A stretch of 64,000 bases of DNA from an uncultured Sutterella sp. (GTDB lineage: Bacteria; Pseudomonadota; Gammaproteobacteria; Burkholderiales; Burkholderiaceae_F). How positions within the stretch are numbered: the stretch's first letter is position 1; each line of letters opens with the position of its first letter. Below the pieces are notes generated by a model that was given only the letters and a program-made list of their open reading frames with translations, had not been told where the DNA came from and did not search any database. This document shows positions 40,863-49,817 of this stretch, piece after piece. The DNA lies in the NCBI GenBank assembly GCA_905197905.1, contig CAJKAP010000003.1:62001-126000 (forward strand), written 5' to 3'. A program made the position numbers and the translations under genes.

Positions 40863-42323
40863 TTAAGGGTGACGTGAATAAAGGCGATCAAAGACGATGC
40901 GAAGCGCCGTGTCAATCAAGCGCGTCAGTTCCCCAATCCCCGCCTCTGGCGTCCCTTTACGAAGACTACGCCAATCGGGCGGATTTTGCGCAATTGCCTC
41001 AACTAAGGCATCTTTCCAGAACGCCGGGCTTTCGCTTTGTTGCCACTCGCCTCGGCCTCGGCCAAAGTGAGAGACGGCTAAGTAAAGAAGCAATGTTTCC
41101 AAGAAAAAGCCTTGAAGCGCTTCCGTGCTCCACGTGATATCAATGCCTTCTTTTTGGTGGTTGGCGTTATAAACGGCGGCAGCCCCTGCGCCACCCAAAG
41201 CCCCAATTAAGCCACCAACGAGTGTGCCTAAGCCTAAACTCAAACCACCGGTACCTGCATCCACAGCGGCACCTGCGGCAGCACCCCCTGCAATCCCGAC
41301 ACCCGCGCCAATCGCGGCGGCGCTCCCAGGATTGATCCCAGTCGAGACCATTTCCCAGTCGGACTTCATACGGCGCAAAATTTCGCGGTTGGTTTGCCCT
41401 TCTTTGAGGTGATTAATGCGAATCAGCCGTTGCGTTAAAAGGCAAAGTCGATCTGCGGCATTGGCGGCCAAGGCAGACTGCGCGGCTTCAAGCGCAGCGG
41501 TGCTCGACTTCGAGATGCCGAGCTGCGTTGCGAACGCAAAAATATGATCCTTCAAAGAGGGTGTGGGCGCGAGCTCATGAGCATTCACTAGGCTCAACAT
41601 ATGTTGTGCCATTGCGTCGACGGACTTGGAATAGAGCGCACGGCGCGCACGAATCCAAATGTCTTGAAGCGTGGTAAAGGTGGCTTGCTGCTCTTCAGGC
41701 AGCGCCTTGCCAATCGCTTCAAAAAGCGCCACTTCCTGCACCCAACAACGCGCAAACGCATCCATCGGGAGGACTTCTTTCACAAAGGGATAGTCCTGCA
41801 GGGCTTCTTTCCAAGCTTGAAGGTTCTTAGCCTCTTCTTCAGGCGGGTGCGGTTTCCCCATCTGGTTCAAAAGCACGATCGCGGGCTTATTAATCCACGT
41901 GAGAATTTTCATCTCGGAGGGGATGTAATTGTCGGGCGAGGGGAATTCCGAGGCGTTCACTAAGTAGAGTAAAACGTCGGAAGTATCGCGCACGTGCGCA
42001 ATGGCTTTCTGATCTAAGAAGAAGGATTTGTTCGCAAAGCGATCCCAGACTTCTGAGAGGAACCAACCAATGGGGTTATTGCGCTGCTCAAGGCGCTTGG
42101 CGAGCGCGACAGAGTTGCCAAACCCCGGCGTATCCCAAAGAAGGAGTTCACAGCCCGAGGGGTCACGTGCGAGCACATGCGCATCCGTGTCTTCCGTGAC
42201 GTGCGCACGGTCAGCAACCTCGCCCACGTCTTGCATTAACAAGGTACGGGCAAGGGTGGTCTTTCCAATGTTGGTATGGCTTACCAAACTCAAATTAATG
42301 TGGAAATGATCAGCTGTGGGCAT
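40863..42323 (-). CDS. DUF3482-domain GTPase-like protein
   Basis: This 486-residue protein starts with a GTPase domain: P-loop SHTNIGKTTLARTLL (residues 15-29) with switch-II-like LLWDTPGFGNS. The C-terminal half is DUF3482 and contains a glycine/alanine-rich hydrophobic stretch (about 330-395) that may form a membrane hairpin. The first glycine of the usual P-loop is Ser here. The partner DUF2868 gene lies just upstream on the same strand, a pairing seen in other Betaproteobacteria, so a joint membrane-associated role is likely, but the function is unknown. Confidence 0.8.
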   Translation of the reverse strand: MPTADHFHINLSLVSHTNIGKTTLARTLLMQDVGEVADRAHVTEDTDAHVLARDPSGCELLLWDTPGFGNSVALAKRLEQRNNPIGWFLSEVWDRFANKSFFLDQKAIAHVRDTSDVLLYLVNASEFPSPDNYIPSEMKILTWINKPAIVLLNQMGKPHPPEEEAKNLQAWKEALQDYPFVKEVLPMDAFARCWVQEVALFEAIGKALPEEQQATFTTLQDIWIRARRALYSKSVDAMAQHMLSLVNAHELAPTPSLKDHIFAFATQLGISKSSTAALEAAQSALAANAADRLCLLTQRLIRINHLKEGQTNREILRRMKSDWEMVSTGINPGSAAAIGAGVGIAGGAAAGAAVDAGTGGLSLGLGTLVGGLIGALGGAGAAAVYNANHQKEGIDITWSTEALQGFFLETLLLYLAVSHFGRGRGEWQQSESPAFWKDALVEAIAQNPPDWRSLRKGTPEAGIGELTRLIDTALRIVFDRLYSRHP

Positions 42324-42436
42324 GAAATCTCTCGGGATGAAAACGTAAGGTATCTTTCTATTATCTCATTTTTGGGGAGAGACAAAAGATTTTGTGAGAA
42401 GCGAAATTGCAGAAAAAAGCAACGAGCGGGCGGTGC

Positions 42437-42476
42437 AAAAAGCATTTTGGGCCTCCAAGAATGGAGACCCAAAATG
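42437..42476 (-). terminator. Terminator after the DUF2868 gene
   Basis: CATTTTGGG plus CCTCCA (42443-42457) pairs with 42462-42476 over 15 positions, with one wobble on the minus strand, and is followed by CTTTTT on that strand. Confidence 0.8.
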
Positions 42477-42484
42477 AAAAGGAA

Positions 42485-43939
42485 TTAGCTAAGTGGCTTT
42501 GTGGCGTTTAGCGCAGCGCCCAGTTCATCGGCGCTCGTTTTTGCGGAGACGATAATCGCTCTTGCGCCGTGCGCTTCAATAAACTGCTCCCAAAGCGCAA
42601 TACGCCCTCCACGCTGAGGAGTGGCGTTTCCGTCAAATCGCTCATCGTAAAGACTAAAGTCCACACAAACAGGGAACCCTGCGGGGAGCTTTTCCGTTAG
42701 GCGTTTAATCCAAATCCCTTGTACATCTTCTTCTGGTGTGTGAAGGGCGTTGAACACAGGAATCGGGCGAACCGTTTTTTCCCAAAGTTCGGCAAGTTCT
42801 TCGTTATCGGTGTCCCAATAAGTCATCGACGTGATATCGGGCGAGAGCCCCTGCGGGAGACCATCACGCTCAGCCCAACGAGGGAGCTTCATGAGTGAAG
42901 CATCGACCATCAAGTGGGCAACCGTCTTCTGATTTGCGGCACCTAAAACAGCGCGGTAGTAGGGTTCGGTGCAGTTAAGCGTTACACGCTTTTCTCGCAC
43001 TTTCAGAGATAGCGTTTCCCAAAGCACTAAAAGAAGACGCGGGAGAAGCACAATCCAGAAAATCGTCTGAATCAAGCGCCAGAGCCAAGGCGCGGCATTG
43101 CTCCCAGCAAGGGGCGCCATGCCAGCCGTCCATTCAAGGGCGGCAACACCAGCGGTATCAGGCAAGGGCGCAGTGTTGGGAAGCGTCCAAGGAATCAGAC
43201 CGTAGATTGCGTGAATCATCTGCTCAACAATATCCGCGCGTCCCGCAAACCAAGTGCTTTCCCAGCCCACGTGATACGCCGTACCAATCCCACGAATGGC
43301 AATGCTACTTAAAATCCCCACGGCAAAAGCGAGCGCTGCTAAGTGGCAAGCACGACGCAGACGGTGTTTTAAGCCAGGGATACGATGAGGAAGCCAGGCG
43401 GCAAAGAACGTGCGAATGAGTGCGCGCCCAGGGAGCTTCGCGGAAGCCAAGAACGTAATCGCTTTATAGAGCCCTTTTTGAAGCGGCAACTCAAAGCGAA
43501 AACCCAACACGGCCTGCACGATCAGGGCGACATAAATGAGAATATTCCAGAGAATCAGCCCAAGAATCGGAGGTGCTAAGAGGTTGATCATGCTTCCTGT
43601 GGAAGACAGTCGATCGCTAAAGGCTCCCAACAAATAGCCCAAAATGACGAGCACGAAGGTGAGAAGCCCCAAGGACTTCCCAAACCAGTCGTGGTTAAGG
43701 GCAATATCGATCGCGGGCTGCTCTTTGGTTTGTGTGCGCGTCAAAATAAGTTTGGCGCGCTGCACGAGCCAAGTGGCTTTATTGGCCTTGTCACCCAAAA
43801 GGTGGCGGGCATCAATACTTGCCTGATCGCCCTGCGCATTGCTCCAATCTTTGGGTGGGCAATCGCATTCGAGCGTTTTCACTAAAACAACTCGGGCGGC
43901 GTCTTCTCTTGTAAAGCTGAGACGTTCTTCTTTAGCCAT
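42485..43939 (-). CDS. DUF2868-domain membrane protein
   Basis: This 484-residue protein has a hydrophilic N-terminus (about 1-85), then four or five hydrophobic segments (about 90-175, 195-215 and 290-310), and a soluble C-terminal domain with VAHLMVDASLMKLPRW and GFPVCVDFSLYDERFD. It matches the uncharacterised DUF2868 family, which is typically paired with DUF3482 as here. It begins 22 nt after thiE and may share its transcript. No enzymatic motif is recognisable. Confidence 0.78.
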   Translation of the reverse strand: MAKEERLSFTREDAARVVLVKTLECDCPPKDWSNAQGDQASIDARHLLGDKANKATWLVQRAKLILTRTQTKEQPAIDIALNHDWFGKSLGLLTFVLVILGYLLGAFSDRLSSTGSMINLLAPPILGLILWNILIYVALIVQAVLGFRFELPLQKGLYKAITFLASAKLPGRALIRTFFAAWLPHRIPGLKHRLRRACHLAALAFAVGILSSIAIRGIGTAYHVGWESTWFAGRADIVEQMIHAIYGLIPWTLPNTAPLPDTAGVAALEWTAGMAPLAGSNAAPWLWRLIQTIFWIVLLPRLLLVLWETLSLKVREKRVTLNCTEPYYRAVLGAANQKTVAHLMVDASLMKLPRWAERDGLPQGLSPDITSMTYWDTDNEELAELWEKTVRPIPVFNALHTPEEDVQGIWIKRLTEKLPAGFPVCVDFSLYDERFDGNATPQRGGRIALWEQFIEAHGARAIIVSAKTSADELGAALNATKPLS

Positions 43940-43960
43940 AGTGTTCTTTGTTTTCTCTTG

Positions 43961-44593
43961 TTAGGACTTTTGCCAGAGTTCAATCAAAGCGCGTGTCGCA
44001 TCGTAGGGGCTATCTTGCCCACAAATGGCCGAAACGACGGCAAAGCCCTTTGCGCCGGTGGCTTTTACTTCGGCGAGGTTCGCAAGCGATATTCCGCCAA
44101 TCGCGACATGCGGGCAGGGAGCATGCTCAACAAAGGCTTTGAGTCCATCGAGCCCTAATGGCGCGGCGGCATCTGGCTTGGTGTTAGTGGCCCAAACGGG
44201 ACCAATCCCAATGTAGTCCACAATATCTGTGGGGACTTCCATACATTCTCGAGGCGTGGAGACAGAAAGCCCAATAATCTTCTCTTCCCCTAAAAGGCGA
44301 CGAGCGTCTTCAGGTGCAAGGTCATCTTGCCCCACATGAACGCCATCGGCATTGACGGCCATTGCGACGTCCACATGGTCATTAATGATCAAGGGCACAT
44401 GATAGGGGAGAAGGGCGCGTTGCATATCGCGAGCGCACTCCGCAATTTCACGCTTTTTCCATTGAGGTGCACGCAACTGTATCACATTCACCCCAGCTCG
44501 CGCGGCTTCAATCGCGGTTTGCACCATGCCGATCGGTTCACAAAGAACCGGGTCGAGCACTAAGTAAGCGGTCAAATCAATCGGTTTTCTCAT
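43961..44593 (-). CDS. thiE: Thiamine phosphate synthase
   Basis: ThiE joins HMP pyrophosphate with thiazole phosphate to give thiamine monophosphate. The 210-residue TIM-barrel protein has AYLVLDPVLC, VNVIQLRAPQWKKRE, PLIINDHVDVAMAVNADGVH, VGQDDLAPEDARRLLG, GIGPVWATNTKPDA and AIGGISLANL. The ATG at 44591-44593 has GAGGA about 8 nt upstream. It begins 4 nt after thiM. No thiC, thiD or thiG is in the window, so the pair looks like a salvage module. Confidence 0.93.
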   Translation of the reverse strand: MRKPIDLTAYLVLDPVLCEPIGMVQTAIEAARAGVNVIQLRAPQWKKREIAECARDMQRALLPYHVPLIINDHVDVAMAVNADGVHVGQDDLAPEDARRLLGEEKIIGLSVSTPRECMEVPTDIVDYIGIGPVWATNTKPDAAAPLGLDGLKAFVEHAPCPHVAIGGISLANLAEVKATGAKGFAVVSAICGQDSPYDATRALIELWQKS

Positions 44594-44597
44594 CGGG

Positions 44598-45392
44598 TTA
44601 TTCCTCAGCAGCAAGCGTAGTGGGCGTCACGAGATAAAGCCCATCGAGATAGTTAGCGTGGAATGTGCCTGGTCCCTTTGAGAGGGGAAGCGCATATTCC
44701 GCAGCACGCTTTGAGAGAAGGCAGGCGGTGGCAACCGATTCGAGCGAACGATCAACCCCAGCAAAGGCGGCAACGAGCGCAGAGAGCGAGCACCCCGTGC
44801 CCACTACCAAGGTCGTCATCAAGTGACCGCCAGAAACGCCCACGACTTCGTCCCCATCGGTGATGTAATCGGTTTCACCCGTCACACAGACGATGGTGTT
44901 GTAAGTATTAGCCATTTCTTTTGCAGCCTCAATTGCTTCAGAGCTTGCATTGAGACTATCGACTCCCTTCCCGCCAGCAGAGCGCCCCATGAGCGCCATG
45001 ATTTCGCTTGCGTTACCACGCACCACGGTGGGCTTTAACTCTAAGAAGTCGCGAATCATCTCATCGCGCCAAGGGAGAACACCTGCGGCCACAGGGTCCA
45101 AAGCCCAAGCAACGCCAGCTTCATTGGCGGCTTTTGCGGCAGCAAACATCGAGGGGAGACGCTCAGAGGTGGGGGTACCCACGTTAATTAAGAGCGCCGT
45201 GGAAATCTTGGCGAAACTTTCAACCTCTTCACGAGAAACGACCATTGCGGGAGACGCTCCTGCTGCGAGCAGGACATTCGCCGTAATTTCTTGCACCACT
45301 TCGTTAGTCATGCAGTGTACGAGAGGGCGCACTTCGCGAAATTGAGCGAGGTGTTGAGCAGCGGAAAGGGAAGTGAGCATCTTGATGGTCAT
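44598..45392 (-). CDS. thiM: Hydroxyethylthiazole kinase
   Basis: ThiM phosphorylates salvaged hydroxyethylthiazole for ThiE. The 264-residue ribokinase-like protein has PLVHCMTNEVVQEITANVLL, GASPAMV, WALDPVAAGVLPWR, VRGNASEIMALMG and the active-site TTLVVGTGCSLSALVAAF. AGGAAA lies upstream of the ATG. I looked for a TPP riboswitch in the 160-nt leader and found none in the correct orientation. Confidence 0.94.
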   Translation of the reverse strand: MTIKMLTSLSAAQHLAQFREVRPLVHCMTNEVVQEITANVLLAAGASPAMVVSREEVESFAKISTALLINVGTPTSERLPSMFAAAKAANEAGVAWALDPVAAGVLPWRDEMIRDFLELKPTVVRGNASEIMALMGRSAGGKGVDSLNASSEAIEAAKEMANTYNTIVCVTGETDYITDGDEVVGVSGGHLMTTLVVGTGCSLSALVAAFAGVDRSLESVATACLLSKRAAEYALPLSKGPGTFHANYLDGLYLVTPTTLAAEE

Positions 45393-45556
45393 GATGGTTT
45401 CCTAGAGGAAGAAAGTTCTGAGAGAAATCTATACTAACGCGTTAACAGCCGTGGTGCTTTGTTGCAAATAGTACTTAGCACACAGAATAACGTGTCTGAG
45501 TATGTAGATTGTGGCATGATAACTTTTTTTGAACATTGTTTGAATAGCACAGTGCT

Positions 45557-46345
45557 ATGTTAATTCACCCACAGTTTGACCCGATTGCCCTCTCTGTCGG
45601 TCCTCTAGCGATTCGCTGGTACGGGCTGATGTATTTGTTAGGATTTATGTGTTTCTGGATTTTGGGTCGTATGCGCACCAAAGAAAGTTGGCGTGGCATC
45701 ACGGACGACGATCTGGATAATCTGCTTTTCTATGGCGTCTTTGGCGTCATTTTAGGAGGCCGAATCGGGTACTGCCTTTTCTATCAACCAGGCTACTACC
45801 TCACACACCCCTTGGAAATTCTCGCGGTTTGGCATGGCGGCATGAGTGCGCACGGCGGACTCTTGGGCGTCATCGTCGCGATGTTCCTTTACTCCAAAGT
45901 GAAAAAACTCTCCTTCTGGACCATTGCTGACTTTGTCGCGCCGCTCGTGCCCCTTGGGCTTCTCTTTGGTCGCATTGGGAACTTTATCAATGGGGAACTC
46001 TGGGGGCGTCCTGCCTCGCCTGATCTCCCTTGGGCGATGATTTTCCCGGAGGCCAACGATGGTGGCGTGCCGCGTCACCCCTCACAGATTTATGAAGCAG
46101 GTCTCGAAGGCCTTGCGCTCTTTATCTTCGTGTGGCTTATTTCTCGACGAGAACAGACTCCTGGCAAAGTCGCTGGCGCATTCTGTTTAGGCTACGGGGT
46201 CGCCCGCTTTACGGTGGAATTTTTCCGTGAACCTGACGCCTTCTTAGGGCTTCAAGCCTTGGGGCTCTCTCGCGGTCAATGGTTAACGATTCCGCTCATT
46301 CTCTTGGGGCTTTATCTCTTCTTTAGAAAGAAGAAGGTTGCCTAA
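45557..46345 (+). CDS. lgt: Prolipoprotein diacylglyceryl transferase
   Basis: Lgt transfers diacylglycerol from phosphatidylglycerol to the lipobox Cys of prolipoproteins in the inner membrane, and so acts on BamE and the lipoprotein hydrolase of this window. The 262-residue, seven-helix protein has HPQFDPIALSVGPLAIRWYG, WHGGMSAHGGLLG and the signature GRIGNFINGELWGR, then PRHPSQIYEAGLEG. No Shine-Dalgarno is visible before the ATG. A bidirectional terminator follows. Confidence 0.97.
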   Translation: MLIHPQFDPIALSVGPLAIRWYGLMYLLGFMCFWILGRMRTKESWRGITDDDLDNLLFYGVFGVILGGRIGYCLFYQPGYYLTHPLEILAVWHGGMSAHGGLLGVIVAMFLYSKVKKLSFWTIADFVAPLVPLGLLFGRIGNFINGELWGRPASPDLPWAMIFPEANDGGVPRHPSQIYEAGLEGLALFIFVWLISRREQTPGKVAGAFCLGYGVARFTVEFFREPDAFLGLQALGLSRGQWLTIPLILLGLYLFFRKKKVA

Positions 46346-46360
46346 AGAAAACAAATACGA

Positions 46361-46396
46361 AAAAAGCGAAGTCTCTGGGAGCGACTTCGCTTTTTT
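46361..46396. terminator. Bidirectional terminator between lgt and the solute-binding protein gene
   Basis: AAAAAGCGAAGTC (46361-46373) pairs with GACTTCGCTTTTTT (46383-46396). Confidence 0.88.
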
Positions 46397-46438
46397 GTTA
46401 TCGACGCCAGGCACTGTCAGCCTAGCGAAGAATGCTTC

Positions 46439-47200
46439 TTAGTGGGCGGCATGGTCACCAAACCACTTCTTGTAGAGGGCTTGGTATTCGCCATTTTGCT
46501 TCAATTCAGCCAAGGCTTTGTTCAATTCAGCCTGCAAGGCGGTGTTTTGCTTACTCACGATCATCCCCATCGGGTCAGCCGTCAAGAGTTCCGGCAAGTG
46601 GATCGTGGCGGCGGCAATCTTCGGCTGCTGCGTCAAGATGTAGTCCGTGACGGGCTTGTCGTTCAGAACAGCGTCAGCGCCACCGTTGGAGAGCTCAAGA
46701 ATGGCTTCGCCAGCGTGGTTAAAGGTCACAACCGTAGCACCCGGAATTTCTTTTGCCTTAGCGGCGGCCGTGGTACCAATCTGAACAGCGATCTTCTTAC
46801 CCTTCAAGTCGGCAAAGCCGTGAATCTTATCAGCGTCATTCTTGTTGACCAAAATCGTCAAGCCGCTTTCATAGAACGGATCCGTGAAGAGCACTTTCTT
46901 CTGTCGTTCAGCAGTAATCGAAATCCCCGATGCACCAACATCCACCGTACCGGCCAAAATGCCCGGAATAATGCCATCAAAACCCATGTTCTGGATGATG
47001 ACGTTGTAGCCAGCTTGCTTACCCATGGCCTTGATCAAGTCCATTTCAAAGCCGGTGATTTCATTCGTCTTCGAGTTGACGAATTCAAACGGCGGGAAGG
47101 TGGTGTTCGAGGCCACTTTCAAATCTTTCGCATAAGCCGCGCCAATGGATGTGAAGGCGACGGCGGCACAGAGGGCGGAGAAGGCAATTTTCTTAAACAT
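46439..47200 (-). CDS. Periplasmic amino-acid-type solute-binding protein
   Basis: This is a class 3 periplasmic binding protein of 253 residues, the substrate-capturing part of an amino acid ABC transporter. A Sec signal peptide (1-24, ending AAYA) precedes LKVASNTTFPPFEFVNSKT, and DVGASGISITAERQKKVLFT and KIAVQIGTTAAAKAK follow, all typical of polar amino acid binding proteins. No permease or ATPase gene is adjacent, so it is an orphan in this window. The ATG at 47198-47200 is used; an upstream extension spoils the signal peptide. Its leader has a CACCGAA/TTCGGTG hairpin near 47284-47308. Confidence 0.88.
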   Translation of the reverse strand: MFKKIAFSALCAAVAFTSIGAAYAKDLKVASNTTFPPFEFVNSKTNEITGFEMDLIKAMGKQAGYNVIIQNMGFDGIIPGILAGTVDVGASGISITAERQKKVLFTDPFYESGLTILVNKNDADKIHGFADLKGKKIAVQIGTTAAAKAKEIPGATVVTFNHAGEAILELSNGGADAVLNDKPVTDYILTQQPKIAAATIHLPELLTADPMGMIVSKQNTALQAELNKALAELKQNGEYQALYKKWFGDHAAH

Positions 47201-47329
47201 GATGATTTCTCTTTTTGAAAAAAAGTTTTTGGTGTATCGGAGCAATCTTCTTTGGTGAGAGACTTCTCCGTTTTGTTACCCACTCACCGAACTGCTGTTT
47301 TCGGTGCTGGTGAGACATACTATACGAGC

Positions 47330-47360
47330 AAAAAAATCGCCCGGCGAATTTTCCGGGCGA
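47330..47360 (-). terminator. Terminator after the TauE gene
   Basis: TCGCCCGG (47337-47344) pairs with CCGGGCGA (47353-47360) and on the minus strand is followed by T7. It lies about 120 nt after the stop. Confidence 0.85.
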
Positions 47361-47478
47361 AAAAGAAATCAACTCTTGGTCTATCTCGAGTGCCTTGGGT
47401 AGTTCCCTCTATTTGCCTATAAATCGTTGAATTTATTGAATTATTTGTCGACAAATAGAAGACCCAAAAACCGACGAA

Positions 47479-48297
47479 TTAGAAAACGTAGATCGCTTTG
47501 TAGAGCATGTAGCCTGCGAGCACATAAAGTAGGCAAGCAAAGATGCGTTTGAGTTTCTTCGTATCAATACGGTGCGAGACCGCGGCACCAAGTGGCGCGC
47601 TCAAAATACTCGTTACCGCAACGCTCAAAAGCGCGGGAATATGAATAAAGCCCAACATCGTCGGCCAGCCGGGGAGCGTTTCCACATTCCAACCACTAAT
47701 CACATAGCCAATCGTCCCGGCAACCGCAATTGGGAAACCGAGCGCAGCAGAGGTACCAATCGCTTGGTGAATTTTGACGTTGAAGTAGGTTAAGAACGGC
47801 ACACTGATAAAACCGCCACCAGCGCCCACGAGCGCGGAGACGATCCCAATCACAGAGCCCGCACCAAAGAGTCCAGCGGGACCTGGGAGCGTGCCGACTT
47901 TACCTTCTTTTTTCCCTAAGAACATCTTCGTGGCGGAGTAGCCCACAAAACACGTGAAGATAATCGCGACCCAGAAGGCAGGGAGGAACCCTGTGATCTG
48001 TGCACCGATAATGCCGCCCACAAGAATGCCTGGCGCAATCGCAAAGGCGATTCTCCAGAGCACACCACCGTGGCGAGCATGCGCCGTGATGCTACTCATT
48101 GAGGTGAACATAATGGTCGACATTGAGGTGGCAATGGCGACGTGAATCAGGTGTTCCGTCGGAATGCCGCCCGCGTGACTCAAAATAATCGTTAAAAACG
48201 GCGTCAAGACCATGCCGCCGCCAATACCCAACAGACCAGCTAAAAAGCCCGTGCAAAGACCGAGCGTCGATAACTCTAGGATGAGAGTTAAATCCAT
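47479..48297 (-). CDS. TauE/SafE-family membrane protein
   Basis: This is a predicted inner-membrane exporter of the TauE/SafE (DUF81) family, 272 residues with about eight hydrophobic segments. The family repeats are GFLAGLLGIGGGMVLTPFL near the start and VSALVGAGGGFISVPFLTYF in the middle. Members have been linked to sulfite or organosulfonate export; the substrate here is unknown. The ATG at 48295-48297 has GAGG 8 nt upstream; a longer frame to 48471 overlaps the neighbour and is rejected. Confidence 0.87.
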   Translation of the reverse strand: MDLTLILELSTLGLCTGFLAGLLGIGGGMVLTPFLTIILSHAGGIPTEHLIHVAIATSMSTIMFTSMSSITAHARHGGVLWRIAFAIAPGILVGGIIGAQITGFLPAFWVAIIFTCFVGYSATKMFLGKKEGKVGTLPGPAGLFGAGSVIGIVSALVGAGGGFISVPFLTYFNVKIHQAIGTSAALGFPIAVAGTIGYVISGWNVETLPGWPTMLGFIHIPALLSVAVTSILSAPLGAAVSHRIDTKKLKRIFACLLYVLAGYMLYKAIYVF

Positions 48298-48353
48298 GAA
48301 AAATACCTCGGGGAATAGCAACGCTCCAAACATGCGTTGCGGGAGGTGAACAA

Positions 48354-48400
48354 CAAAAGCGTCAGACGAAGGACGAAAGAGAGAGGCTCGTCGTCTGACG
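48354..48400 (-). terminator. Terminator after the EVE-domain gene
   Basis: CGTCAGACGA (48360-48369) pairs with TCGTCTGACG (48391-48400) around a 21-nt loop, followed on the minus strand by CTTTTGTT. Confidence 0.6.
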
Positions 48401-48430
48401 GCAACAAATCGAGCGGGGAAGTGAGCGCGC

Positions 48431-48940
48431 TTAGAGCGTCGGGCAAATCCATTCACGCACGATGAATTCAAATTCTTCCTTCGTCACCGGGGTAATCGAG
48501 AGACGGTTCCCTTTTTGCAAAACACGCATCTGAGAGAGTTCTTCGTGTTCACGCAAAGCGGCGATAGGAATCACTGGACATTTTAGAAGGGCTTTGACGT
48601 CAATGGTGACCCAACGGGGTGATTCTTCTTTGCTTTTCGGGTCAAAGTATTCGCTTGTGGCGTCAAACTGCAGCTCGTCGGGGTAGGGCTTCGAGACGAT
48701 GGTGGCAAGACCTACGACGCCCGGCTGCGGGCAGCTCGAATGGTAAAAGAGAATGGCGTCCCCTTCGCGCATATCATCGCGAATGAAGTTACGAGCTTGA
48801 TAGTTGCGAATCCCAAACCAGGAGACAGGCTTGGCGAGCGCGTCATCCACAGAGCATTCAGTGGGCTCGGTTTTCATGAGCCAGAAGCGCTGGGCTCCTT
48901 TAATCAAGGAAGTGATAGTCGCTTTATTCGTCTTAGCCAC
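48431..48940 (-). CDS. EVE-domain protein (PUA-like)
   Basis: EVE domains are PUA-related folds thought to bind modified nucleotides in RNA or DNA. The 169-residue product has FWLMKTEPTECSVDDALAKP, SWFGIRNYQARNFIRDDMRE, GDAILFYHSSCPQPGVVGLA and RVLQKGNRLSITPVT, the family core. I chose the GTG at 48938-48940 because GGAGGG lies 7 nt upstream; the frame opens further, but into the 6S RNA region. Genes of this family often follow zapA and 6S RNA in Betaproteobacteria, as here. The physiological ligand is unknown. Confidence 0.87.
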   Translation of the reverse strand: MAKTNKATITSLIKGAQRFWLMKTEPTECSVDDALAKPVSWFGIRNYQARNFIRDDMREGDAILFYHSSCPQPGVVGLATIVSKPYPDELQFDATSEYFDPKSKEESPRWVTIDVKALLKCPVIPIAALREHEELSQMRVLQKGNRLSITPVTKEEFEFIVREWICPTL

Positions 48941-48979
48941 GGGAAGACCCTCCAGAAAAAGGAAAGGGCAACCAATCAT

Positions 48980-49119
48980 CGAATGGCTGCCCGAGAAATG
49001 ACCCTGCAACGGTGCGGGGCTACGTTACCTGAACCGTAAGTTCAGGGCGGTCGGCTCCGGCGCGGAACGGGTTGGACAACGCGTGTTCAACACTCTATCG
49101 GCAACCGAGTACACCAACC
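48980..49119 (-). ncRNA. ssrS: Probable 6S RNA
   Basis: 6S RNA binds sigma70 RNA polymerase as a promoter mimic. The location between zapA and an EVE gene on the same strand is the expected one. On the minus strand GGUUGCC (49106-49100) pairs with GGCAGCC (48991-48985) as the closing stem, continued by GAG/CUC. The apical-arm hairpin CCUGAAC/GGUUCAGG followed by UAACGUAGCC resembles the 3' half of known proteobacterial 6S RNAs. An extended -10 TGCTATACC (near 49125-49133) precedes it. At about 140 nt it is shorter than the E. coli RNA, and its ends are estimates. Confidence 0.62.
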
Positions 49120-49284
49120 TAATAGGTATAGCATTGGTTCTAGGAACTTTGGAGCCTTGAAGCTATCCGCTGCAGGTTTAATGTCATTTTAGCGGATTTT
49201 TTGGAAAAGTGGAAATACGCCAAACGCACAACTCTTGATGATTCTCAAAAGTGAGGTCTCGTTAAATCGTGTGGCTAAGAGCTC

Positions 49285-49327
49285 AAAAAAAGGAAATCCC
49301 ACCTAAACCTGCGTTCAGATGGGACTT
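49285..49327 (-). terminator. Terminator after zapA
   Basis: On the minus strand AGUCCCAUCU (49327-49318) pairs with AGGUGGGAUU (49304-49295), with wobbles that exist only on that strand, followed by TCCTTTTTTT. Confidence 0.75.
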
Positions 49328-49385
49328 TCGGGCGGGTGTCGCACTCTTTTCACTGAAAGAGTAGGACACTTCTGAGATCAATCGA

Positions 49386-49799
49386 CTAACCGCGAGGGAG
49401 AATCGAAGAGCCCTTATGCATATCGGAGAAAATCGCTTTTTCGCACATATCAGAGAGCTGATCGATTTCGCGAAGAAGAGCGGCTTCGCCTGGTGTGCTC
49501 ACCGCAGGAGCGGGACCACTTTCGGGGCGGGCTGCAAGTGCGGCTTCAAGCTCAGCGATGCGATCCGTGAGCTCTTTAATCTTTTGGTTCGCTTGTGTTT
49601 CGGCTTTGACGCTTTCATAAGCGATTTCAAGCGCGGTGAGCGCGGCGACTTGATCGCCATTCATCACTTTGCCATTTTCATGAATCGCATTCATCTGCGC
49701 ATCGACCGCTTCAGCGCATTGCGTCAAGAGTTGTTCTTCACCAGTACTCACCGCTAAGCGATACTGACGACCGTAAATTTTTACACAGAGTTCAGACAT
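49386..49799 (-). CDS. zapA: Cell division protein ZapA
   Basis: ZapA bundles FtsZ filaments at the division site. The 137-residue protein has the N-terminal ELCVKIYGRQYRLAVSTGEE and LTQCAEAVDAQMNAIHENG, typical of ZapA, then a coiled coil (about 55-90) and a Pro/Ala linker, with a longer C-terminus than the roughly 110-residue E. coli protein. It is downstream of a small coiled-coil gene and upstream of 6S RNA, the conserved order. Confidence 0.92.
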   Translation of the reverse strand: MSELCVKIYGRQYRLAVSTGEEQLLTQCAEAVDAQMNAIHENGKVMNGDQVAALTALEIAYESVKAETQANQKIKELTDRIAELEAALAARPESGPAPAVSTPGEAALLREIDQLSDMCEKAIFSDMHKGSSILPRG

Positions 49800-49817
49800 G
49801 CTTTTGGCTCCTAACGC

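Noticed and set aside
45393..45556. TPP riboswitch in front of thiM
   Set aside because: The only CTGAGA in the leader is on the plus strand, opposite to thiM, and the other conserved TPP elements are absent.
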